Source of the DNA: Natronolimnohabitans innermongolicus JCM 12255
GTDB taxonomy: Archaea; Halobacteriota; Halobacteria; Halobacteriales; Natrialbaceae
Reading direction: 5' to 3'
Assembly (NCBI RefSeq): GCF_000337215.1
Contig: NZ_AOHZ01000011.1
Span: forward strand, 1-64,000
DNA: 64,000 nt
In this document: positions 24,908 to 31,771 of the stretch, piece after piece
How the letters are laid out: every line of letters begins with the position of its first letter
How positions within the stretch are numbered: the stretch's first letter is position 1
Notes under the pieces: generated by a model
Seen by the model: the letters and a program-made list of their open reading frames with translations, nothing else
Database searches by the model: none
What the model was told of the DNA's origin: nothing
Program-made: the position numbers and the translations under genes

Positions 24908-26053
24908 CTACCGGAAGAACCGGTCGTCGAGTGGTTGATTTGCTGGGACAGCTCTGCGTACGCCAAGAGCTGTCCAGGCAGCACGAACCACCATCTCACA
25001 GAACTCCATGAACGACCACTCCCAGAGGCGGCGCCCCGCCGTGGGGGGCGCCGCCACGTACATCCAGTGGAGATACCGCCAGACGTTCTGCAGCAACAGA
25101 CTCACGACGAACAGTAACAGCCGGAGCCCGGCGTCCCGAGAACTGGTGAGAGCGAGGCTCTGGTTGCCTAACCGGTAGCTCGATTCAATGCCGAAGCGCT
25201 TGCTATAGTGTTCCCGTGCATCCTGTGGTGTGTCGATGAACGGCGCGTCAGCGGCGTAGCCGTGACGCGCCACCCCGTGCTCGTCGTATCGTCCTCGCTG
25301 GTAGACACAGTCGATGAACACAGGGAACGTTACCCGCCCAGCGAGTTCGTGTTCGATCACGCGACTCCAGCCGCTGCTGAGTTCGTCTTGAATCGTCTCG
25401 CCCCACTTGACGATCGGCATGACGTAGGCGTAGTTGTGCGTGTACAGTAGTTCGAGGCAAGTGCTGTTGTAGAATCCGCGATCGAGATAGACGGCCTTGA
25501 CGCGCAGGTCAAGGCCGTCGAGGAGTTCGAGGAACTCACCGAGGGCATCGCTGGTGGTTTCGCCAGCGACCAGCTGGCGAACCGCCAGCGTGTACCGCTT
25601 GTTGCGCACCCGCGCATACAGCGTGACGTAAGCATGGAACGCAGTGGTACCTCGTTTCGCCTGCGAGAAGTACAACGCCTCTGTCTCGTCTTCCTCACCG
25701 TAGTAGGGATCGAGGTGGAGGTCGGCGACGACCTCCACCGGTCGATCTGGGAGCGTCTCAAGGACATCCCGTTGAAGTAGTGTGTTTCCGACCGTCTCGA
25801 CGGTCTCAAGATCAAACTGATCGGTAAGGTGTCCTCGAACGGTATTGGCGTGTGGCGAGTCCTCGGTCGTCTCACAGACGTGATTGATCGAGGTCCCGCC
25901 GGCGCTGGCGCCGGCGAGGGCCTCGTACAACGTCTCCGTCGTTACCTCGACGTTCTCTCCGAGGTCAATTGGAAGGTCATCACCGAGGCTGTTGACGACA
26001 AAATTAAGCAGGTGCTCTTCTTCTATCTCGCTGTCTGCTTGTGTTGGTTGCAC
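24908..26053 (-). CDS. ISH3-family transposase
   Basis: A 381-residue intact DDE transposase. The acidic triad can be placed: Asp in VADLHLDPYYG near 110, Asp in VKAVYLDRGFYN near 195 and Glu in KRFGIESSYR near 292. The N-terminal DNA-binding part starts with the family-typical IEEEHLLNFVVNSL. Full length, no stops, and codon use close to the host, so it may still be active. It lies inside a 1381-bp element with perfect terminal repeats. Confidence 0.92.
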   Translation of the reverse strand: MQPTQADSEIEEEHLLNFVVNSLGDDLPIDLGENVEVTTETLYEALAGASAGGTSINHVCETTEDSPHANTVRGHLTDQFDLETVETVGNTLLQRDVLETLPDRPVEVVADLHLDPYYGEEDETEALYFSQAKRGTTAFHAYVTLYARVRNKRYTLAVRQLVAGETTSDALGEFLELLDGLDLRVKAVYLDRGFYNSTCLELLYTHNYAYVMPIVKWGETIQDELSSGWSRVIEHELAGRVTFPVFIDCVYQRGRYDEHGVARHGYAADAPFIDTPQDAREHYSKRFGIESSYRLGNQSLALTSSRDAGLRLLLFVVSLLLQNVWRYLHWMYVAAPPTAGRRLWEWSFMEFCEMVVRAAWTALGVRRAVPANQPLDDRFFR

Positions 26054-26086
26054 ATCTTCTACAAGCAGACACTTTCACTCAAACCA

Positions 26087-26101
26087 ATGTGATCGACTGA
26101 T
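26087..26101 (-). repeat. ISH3 terminal inverted repeat, right
   Basis: ATGTGATCGACTGAT, exact reverse complement of the repeat at 24721-24735. It lies about 35 bases before the transposase start. Confidence 0.85.
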
Positions 26102-26321
26102 AATCTCCTACGGAAGAGCGTAGGTGGTAATACTCGTGGGCAGGTTCCGCTACGCTACAGAAGAGCGTCTCTCCATCACCTGCACCGATTGGTTGTCCAT
26201 ACGACCACTTATTGCTGTAGTATAATAGTCAGTTCAGTGTTATATCCTCCCCTTATACAGCAGTTATTGAACCAAAACCTTTCTTTTGAGGTTGGGGGAA
26301 CTGACTCCCCGTCGTACGGAC
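26102..26321. other. AT-rich boundary between island and polB
   Basis: No gene is visible. It includes the perfect hairpin CCTACG-GAAGAG-CGTAGG at about 26107-26124 and an AT-rich run that ends at the polB stop. This is the right edge of the lower-GC island. Confidence 0.5.
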
Positions 26322-29300
26322 CTACCAGTATTGATCGAGACCTTGCTGTTCCTGACCACTTTTGACTTCATCCCACGAGACATCCAGTGCCTCGAGGATG
26401 CGCTCGATCGGCCCTTTCAGGGTCTTCTCGAGCATCGTGTCGTAGTCGACTTCGAACTCGTCTGGAATCTGGTCTTCGTACTCGAAACAGATGACGTCGG
26501 GGTCGCGCTTGAACGCCCCGTAGAGCGGATCGCGCTGCGGGTCGTGGCCCTCTTCGCTTTCCATTCGGCGGAAGAAGGCGGGATCCACGCGATCGAGGTA
26601 GAGCCGTTTGGGTTTGCTCCCGCGCTGGAAGTTCGTCCCGAGCAAGAGATTCGCGTACTTTGCGCCCCGAACCTGGGCCGTGTCGGTGTCGTAGTTGTCC
26701 AGCCGCTTGCCGATGCCGCCCGGAATGGCGATCTCCTCGAGGGAGACGTCGCCCGACTGTACGTCCTCGATGACGCCGTTGACGTACTCCTTTGTTCCCT
26801 CGATGTCGCCTTCCTTGACGATCATCTCGATGACCCGGTGTTGGACTTCCTTGGTGATGGGTGCGATATCCGAGCGCTGGTACTCGAAGCCGACGATGTC
26901 GACGGTGTCGACGTCCTTACCTTCCTTCCAGACGATGTGGCCAGCGTAGCGTTTCTTCTTGCCGGCCTGGAAGAATCGCCGGTAGAGCTTCTCGAACTCG
27001 ATCTGGAACCGGTGAGACTCGGCGTTCAGATCCTCGCGCGCGAAGTCGTCGTACCGTCCGTTGATGTGGTCCTCGATATCGAAAGAGTGCTCGATCGCGT
27101 CGTCGGTCGAAACGTCGGGACCGAGCTCGAGCATAACCGAATCGGTGTCTCCATAGGCAACCTGATAATTCAGTTCTGTTGCAGCAGTTTCGGTGAACTC
27201 TATCACTTCGCGCCCAGTAGCAGTGATTGCCGATGCTGCTTCTTTGTCATATAGTCGGAATTGATCCCATCCCGATACACCGTACAGCGAATTCATGATA
27301 ACCTTTACCGCACCCTGCTGGCGGTCGTACTGCTCGTACTCGGGCGTGCCGGGTTCGTGCTGGTTGCGCAGTTCCTTTTTCTCCTCGCGCTCGGCGAGGA
27401 GTTCGGTGATCATCTCCCGGTTGACGCCGTCGGGTTTCTTCCGGAAGTGGGTCCCCGTCGGCGCCTTGTAGGTCTCGTCGTTGTACGTCTCGGGGTCGAC
27501 CTTCGTCTCCGGGCTGGCGTTGATCGTCGTCATGCACATCGGGTACAGCGACTGACCGACCCACTGGAAGTTCCCCTTTCGTCCGGCGAGGATGACGTGG
27601 TTTTCGGCTGCAGTGACACAGTAGACGTTCCCATCGTGTTGCTCGACGGTCTCGTTCGACTTCGTAAACGATCCCCGTTTCCCGACAGACACGTACCAGG
27701 TACCGTCGTTCTGTTTCGACACCGTCGGCTTGTGCCCACACTGAACGGCGATTCTGGAAATGGCTCGCATAAGCTCGTCACTTTTCGTCCAGAACTTCCC
27801 GAGACCGGAGTCCGCGCGGTCTCCGTCACCGTCGATCATCGTCTCGAGGAGTATCGAGAGATACTCGGCGTCGAGACTGAATACCCACTCGGGGAGACAC
27901 TTCTCGGCGTACCCGTCGCCGCAATGGTCCTCGAGCCACTCGATGAGATATCGGTTCGAGACGTTGATCCCTCGATCGTCGACGTTGTAATTGACTCCCA
28001 TCCGATCGAGAAGCGAACAGATCCGCTCACGATGAGCACCGTTCGACTGATGAATCGTGAACCGACCGGCAGCCTGATCGAGACTACCCTCGGTGACGAA
28101 CCAGCCGAGGAACTCGAGCCAGTCGTCCATTTCGAACGAGAGTGGCGTCTCGCGGTGTTGTCTCCCGTACTGCAAGAAGAGATCGCCAGCGTGTTCCCGA
28201 ATTATCGATTCGTAATCGTGGAACGTCGAGAGCGGAATCAGGTATTTTCCGACCGTCTTCTGGATGCCCATCGCTGCAGACGATCCGTGAACGAGATCGA
28301 GGGTCGATTCGACGGGTTCTGGCATCGAATGGCGGAACGATCGAAGATCGTTATCGGTGTAGACGACGACGTGCCCACTTGCGACCTCTTCGTGGAGTTC
28401 GAACGTGTCAGGCGTCGCTCCCGCCATCGGTTCGTGATTCGGGAATGCGAACCGATCGGTCTCGGGGATGTTTCGGTATTCAGTGAGTTCGAAATCGTCC
28501 GGCCCGAGGTCGTCCCAGCCACGCGTGTTCGAGACCAGGAACTGGTGATTTTCAGTCACCTTCAGATCGTGCGTGTTCCCGCTCACGTGGTGTAACTCAC
28601 CGTATCGATTTTCGTACTCGTGTGTTTCGGCTACCGGCGTGATCTCGCACTCGAATGTGTCCGGGTCGAGCGTAAACATATCGTCGCCGATTTCGAGATC
28701 TTTGATATTTTTCGGACCACCTGGTGTCATCACCTCCGTGTCCCCACTGAAACACTTCAAGTCCAGTACGGTAACGTTCTCTTTGACGCCCGTGATCGGA
28801 TCGAAGACGGCACCACCTTCGTACTCCTCGCCGGCCTCCTGTTGGCCCTTCGAGGGCAGCGCGAACTCGCCGTGGGCCTGATGGAGGACGTACATGTCGA
28901 CCGCGTCGCCCGGCGTGGGGGCGTCCTCGAGTTTACAGCCGACGAAGGATCGCACTTCGTCCCAGAAGGGGATAATCTGCTGTTGGCGGTCGAGTTCCAC
29001 GCAGAGTTCGACGTCACGCAGGTTGTACTCGAGGAGTTGCGTCGGATCGTCCTCCCAGAGGTCGCCGATGTCGCCGGCGTACCGTTCTTTCCCGACTCCC
29101 AACTCGGCCTCTCCAACGGCGTCCAGCCGGTAGGAGTCGAGTTCGGAGAAGACCATCCGCTGGTAGCCGTAGAGCAGGTCGAAGACGACTCGTCCCTTGA
29201 TGTCGGGGCCGCCCCAGTTGCTGCGCCAGACCTCGTCGACCCGCGAGAGCCGGTCGATCTCGAGGTCGTAGTCGTGGTGAGGACCCTGCAGTTCCTCGAG

Positions 29301-30254
29301 GCGGTCGAGGAAGTACGGGGCGTCGAAATCCTCGAAATTCCACCCGGTCATGACGTCTCCGTCGGTTTCACGGACGTAGTCGACGAACGCCTCGAGCATC
29401 GCTTCCTCCGCCTCGAAGGCCCGCACCTCGTGATCGATTTCGCCTTCGATCGGTTCGTACTCGGTGATCTCGTCGGGAATGTTGCCGTGACCCTCGTCGG
29501 CTGCACAGACCCACATGATGTACTCATCGCGGTAGGAGTCGTGGCTCGTGAGACAGACGATGGGTTCCTCGCCATCTTCCGGGAAACCGTGGCGGTCCTC
29601 GACCTCGATGTCGAACGTCAGCACGCGCGGTTCGGCGTCGACGTCGGCGGCCTCGACCTCGTCGTGGGGAACGACCAGCGAGTCGTCTTCGGCGCGTCGT
29701 TCGGGGACGCGCATCCCGCTGCGGATGTCCTTGTCGATCAGAAACCGATTCGGAAAGAGGATGTCGGCCTCGTAATGTTCGAAATCGTCTCGAATCTGCC
29801 CGACGTCGCGGGGGGTCTGGCCGAAAATCTTTGTGAGCTTCTCGCCTCGGATGCTCTCGTATGGCTCGCCGTCTTCGTCGACCTCGCGGCTGCCCGTCAG
29901 GCGATCGTACTGCTCTTCGGGCGGTCGCTCGAGGCTCTCCGTCGGCGCGTAGAAGTACGGCTTGAAGCCGACGACCTGGACGTGTTCTAGCTCGCCATCG
30001 GGCGTCCGGCCGAAGACGTGCATGATCGGTCGCTCCTCGTCGCCGTAGCCGGCGATGGTGTAATCGACCTGCATCACGGCGAGCTCGAGGTCGCCCTCGG
30101 GCTCCGGCAGCGTCTCCTCGATGACGTCGATTACCTCGGCGGCGCTCGAGCCGCCGTTGCCCGCGATGTGGGCCGCCTCCGCCTCCGGTCGCTCGTCCGC
30201 GTCGTCGGACTCGGCGCCGAAATCCGCGAGTCCGCTCTGGCCCGACTCAGTCAT
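26322..30254 (-). CDS. polB: Family B DNA polymerase with intein
   Basis: A 1310-residue precursor of the replicative/repair family B polymerase. Mature extein is about 909 residues. Exonuclease motifs: FDIEVEDRHGF, NFEDFDAPYF and YNLRDVELCVE. Polymerase motif A, DLK-SLYPM, is interrupted by an intein; motif B is KVIMNSLYGVSG and motif C AYGDTDSVML. The C-terminus QQGLDQYW is a typical sliding-clamp-binding (PIP) motif. ATG at 30254 lies about 27 bases from a TATA-like TTTTTATCC; longer starts read into the promoter. The segment coding motifs B to C (27130-27306) uses AT-ending codons far more often than the rest. Confidence 0.96.
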   Translation of the reverse strand: MTESGQSGLADFGAESDDADERPEAEAAHIAGNGGSSAAEVIDVIEETLPEPEGDLELAVMQVDYTIAGYGDEERPIMHVFGRTPDGELEHVQVVGFKPYFYAPTESLERPPEEQYDRLTGSREVDEDGEPYESIRGEKLTKIFGQTPRDVGQIRDDFEHYEADILFPNRFLIDKDIRSGMRVPERRAEDDSLVVPHDEVEAADVDAEPRVLTFDIEVEDRHGFPEDGEEPIVCLTSHDSYRDEYIMWVCAADEGHGNIPDEITEYEPIEGEIDHEVRAFEAEEAMLEAFVDYVRETDGDVMTGWNFEDFDAPYFLDRLEELQGPHHDYDLEIDRLSRVDEVWRSNWGGPDIKGRVVFDLLYGYQRMVFSELDSYRLDAVGEAELGVGKERYAGDIGDLWEDDPTQLLEYNLRDVELCVELDRQQQIIPFWDEVRSFVGCKLEDAPTPGDAVDMYVLHQAHGEFALPSKGQQEAGEEYEGGAVFDPITGVKENVTVLDLKCFSGDTEVMTPGGPKNIKDLEIGDDMFTLDPDTFECEITPVAETHEYENRYGELHHVSGNTHDLKVTENHQFLVSNTRGWDDLGPDDFELTEYRNIPETDRFAFPNHEPMAGATPDTFELHEEVASGHVVVYTDNDLRSFRHSMPEPVESTLDLVHGSSAAMGIQKTVGKYLIPLSTFHDYESIIREHAGDLFLQYGRQHRETPLSFEMDDWLEFLGWFVTEGSLDQAAGRFTIHQSNGAHRERICSLLDRMGVNYNVDDRGINVSNRYLIEWLEDHCGDGYAEKCLPEWVFSLDAEYLSILLETMIDGDGDRADSGLGKFWTKSDELMRAISRIAVQCGHKPTVSKQNDGTWYVSVGKRGSFTKSNETVEQHDGNVYCVTAAENHVILAGRKGNFQWVGQSLYPMCMTTINASPETKVDPETYNDETYKAPTGTHFRKKPDGVNREMITELLAEREEKKELRNQHEPGTPEYEQYDRQQGAVKVIMNSLYGVSGWDQFRLYDKEAASAITATGREVIEFTETAATELNYQVAYGDTDSVMLELGPDVSTDDAIEHSFDIEDHINGRYDDFAREDLNAESHRFQIEFEKLYRRFFQAGKKKRYAGHIVWKEGKDVDTVDIVGFEYQRSDIAPITKEVQHRVIEMIVKEGDIEGTKEYVNGVIEDVQSGDVSLEEIAIPGGIGKRLDNYDTDTAQVRGAKYANLLLGTNFQRGSKPKRLYLDRVDPAFFRRMESEEGHDPQRDPLYGAFKRDPDVICFEYEDQIPDEFEVDYDTMLEKTLKGPIERILEALDVSWDEVKSGQEQQGLDQYW
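27552..28754 (-). other. PolB intein (401 residues) with homing endonuclease
   Basis: Precursor residues 501-901, inserted between Lys and Ser of motif A DLK-SLYPM. Block A starts with Cys (CFSGDTEVMTPGG); block B has the THDLKVTENHQFLV histidine pattern. The two LAGLIDADG-type motifs are LEFLGWFVTEGSL and LLETMIDGDGDR, so an endonuclease domain is present. Block F is VYCVTAAENHVILAG. The C-terminus is WVGQ followed by extein Ser: the usual penultimate His and terminal Asn are replaced by Gly and Gln. Terminal Gln is known in a minority of active inteins, so splicing is still expected, as polB must be functional. Confidence 0.93.
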
Positions 30255-30276
30255 GATATCGGGCTTGGGAGTGACC

Positions 30277-30285
30277 GGATAAAAA
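30277..30285 (-). promoter_or_regulatory. TATA-like element of polB
   Basis: Minus-strand TTTTTATCC centred about 27 bases from the ATG at 30254; fits leaderless transcription and supports that start. Confidence 0.55.
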
Positions 30286-30346
30286 CCCACACACTTCGAC
30301 CGGTTCCGCTCGCGAGAAACCAGGCAGTATTGCGAGAGCAACAAGA

Positions 30347-30355
30347 CATATAATG
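30347..30355 (+). promoter_or_regulatory. TATA-like element of the 61-residue protein gene
   Basis: CATATAATG centred about 29 bases before the GTG at 30380, supporting that start codon. Confidence 0.5.
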
Positions 30356-30379
30356 TGGTAACACATACCATGCAGTCAG

Positions 30380-30565
30380 GTGATCGAAGTGTCCATCGAC
30401 GCAGCCGACGACGCGACGGATCGAAGTGAACCGCGCAGCGAACGCGAGGGCACCGAAACGATCGAATCCTACGAAACGGACGACGGCGTCGTCTTCTATG
30501 ACGCCGAGAATCCGCTCGCGTGGGTGGAGACCTCCCGCACTCTCACGCTTACCGAACTGGCCTGA
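30380..30565 (+). CDS. Small haloarchaeal protein (DUF7331-like)
   Basis: A 61-residue acidic protein ending in YETDDGVVFYDAENPLAWVE and then TSRTLTLTELA, a pattern I recall as a small haloarchaeal domain of unknown function (numbered DUF7331; number not checked). It starts with GTG, placed 29 bases after a TATA-like element, and is divergent from polB. No motif hints at function. Confidence 0.65.
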   Translation: MIEVSIDAADDATDRSEPRSEREGTETIESYETDDGVVFYDAENPLAWVETSRTLTLTELA

Positions 30566-30652
30566 GCTATCGACCCGCGGCGCGGCCCCGAATCGCCCTC
30601 CGACCGCCTCGAACGCGAACGCTTTTTTTGGTGGCTCACCCTCCCTCGAGAC

Positions 30653-31198
30653 GTGGGAGACGATCGGTCCGACGACGAGGTCGAGGACGAGCCGCAATCC
30701 GAACTCGGCGAGTACGACCCTGAAGCGGAGTTTCGCGACCCCGATAGCGACACCCTCACGATTCCCGAGGTCCCGACCGAGAAGGCGGGTTCGACGCTCC
30801 GAGAGGACATCCGCTCGGAGATGGATTCGGATGAGGAGGACGATTCGACGTCGTCGTCGGAGGTTCCGACGCCGGGAACCGATGTCCATCCCGAACTCGC
30901 AAAGCAGTTCTGGGCGCTGGTGCTCGTGCTCAACTTCGCGGTCCTCGCCTACGCGCTCGCCGCGATGTTTCTGTTCATCGAGGGCGAGCCCACCTACGCC
31001 GCCTACCTTCTCGCCGCCGGCTTCGCTCTCACCGGATTCCTGATCAGGCGGTATCGATACGTCAAGCGACACGATTTCCCGGCGGAGGAGGACGCAGCAG
31101 ACGACGAATGTGCCGAACGGGCCGAGAGATCCGACGAACGTGCGGGGGGTTCTGACGAACACACCGAGGGACCCGACGAACGCGATTCCGAACCGTAA
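30653..31198 (+). CDS. Two-span membrane protein with acidic tails
   Basis: A 181-residue protein. Residues 1-80 are acidic and disordered, then two membrane helices (FWALVLVLNFAVLAYALAAM and YAAYLLAAGFALTGFLI, about 86-130) with a short loop, a basic patch RRYRYVKR, and an acidic C-terminal tail with DER/DEH repeats. Similar proteins are common in haloarchaea beside polB and rad50. The GTG start lies 27 bases after a T-rich TATA-like element. Function unknown. Confidence 0.68.
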   Translation: MGDDRSDDEVEDEPQSELGEYDPEAEFRDPDSDTLTIPEVPTEKAGSTLREDIRSEMDSDEEDDSTSSSEVPTPGTDVHPELAKQFWALVLVLNFAVLAYALAAMFLFIEGEPTYAAYLLAAGFALTGFLIRRYRYVKRHDFPAEEDAADDECAERAERSDERAGGSDEHTEGPDERDSEP

Positions 31199-31270
31199 GC
31201 TGATTGTCGCAGCCGAAACTACTTCAGTGGCGCTCGTTCAACACCAGATATCGGACGATCCAGCCCGATC

Positions 31271-31762
31271 ATGAAAACCGTTCAAGACGACACCGGAAAA
31301 CGGTATCTGCTTCTCAAGCGGTCCGAACACGCGAGTCTCGTCCGCGACCCGGACAGCGGCAACGAGTGTTACGTCCAGAACGACCGCCTCGAGGACGTCG
31401 ACGAATCGCCGCTCGAGACCGCGGCCCGGACCGTCGCCGATCCGGTCCGGACGCTGCTGACGAACGTCCACGACGAGACGACGCTCGGACTCCTGCTCGA
31501 ACTCGCCGACCGCGGCCCGCTCGGCGTTCGAACGCTGCTCGACAGCTACGACGTCTGCGAGAGCGACCTCCACGGCCGACTCACGGTGCTTTCGGCCGCC
31601 GGACTGCTCGAGGAGACCGAGGTCGCCGGCGAGCGCGGCTACCGAATTACCGGTGACTGCGAGCGCGCGCTCGAGGCGATTCGAACCGACGTCCCGGACG
31701 ACGAACTCGTCTCGAGCATCGGCCCCGAAACGGCGGGCGAATCGGCGGAAAAGCGCTCCTGA
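31271..31762 (+). CDS. Winged-helix-like protein next to rad50
   Basis: A 163-residue protein. The N-terminal ~40 residues (YLLLKRSEHASLVRDPDSGN) form a beta-rich segment, and the middle resembles a helix-turn-helix: LGLLLELADRGPLGVRTLLD, then SDLHGRLTVLSAAGLLEETE with a wing GERGYRITGDCERAL. It is convergent with rad50, the stops lying about 10 bp apart, and I recall the same neighbour at rad50 in other haloarchaea. A regulatory or DNA-linked role is likely but not shown. Confidence 0.7.
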   Translation: MKTVQDDTGKRYLLLKRSEHASLVRDPDSGNECYVQNDRLEDVDESPLETAARTVADPVRTLLTNVHDETTLGLLLELADRGPLGVRTLLDSYDVCESDLHGRLTVLSAAGLLEETEVAGERGYRITGDCERALEAIRTDVPDDELVSSIGPETAGESAEKRS

Positions 31763-31771
31763 TCAAGTCGG

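Larger units (their letters stand above)
24721..26101 (-). mobile_element. ISH3-family insertion sequence
   Basis: The element is bounded by 15-bp perfect terminal inverted repeats, ATCAGTCGATCACAT at 24721-24735 and ATGTGATCGACTGAT at 26087-26101, for a total of 1381 bp, the usual size of ISH3-type elements (about 1.4 kb). It contains one full-length transposase. No matching target duplication is seen in the flanks (CAATA against AATCT), so the ends may have recombined. It inserted beside the IS1595-like relic. Confidence 0.85.

Noticed and set aside
26054-26321. Target-site duplication of the ISH3 element
   Set aside because: The five bases outside the two terminal repeats do not match.
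27130-27306. Sequencing or assembly error in polB
   Set aside because: The protein sequence through motifs B and C is intact and conserved; only synonymous positions shift.
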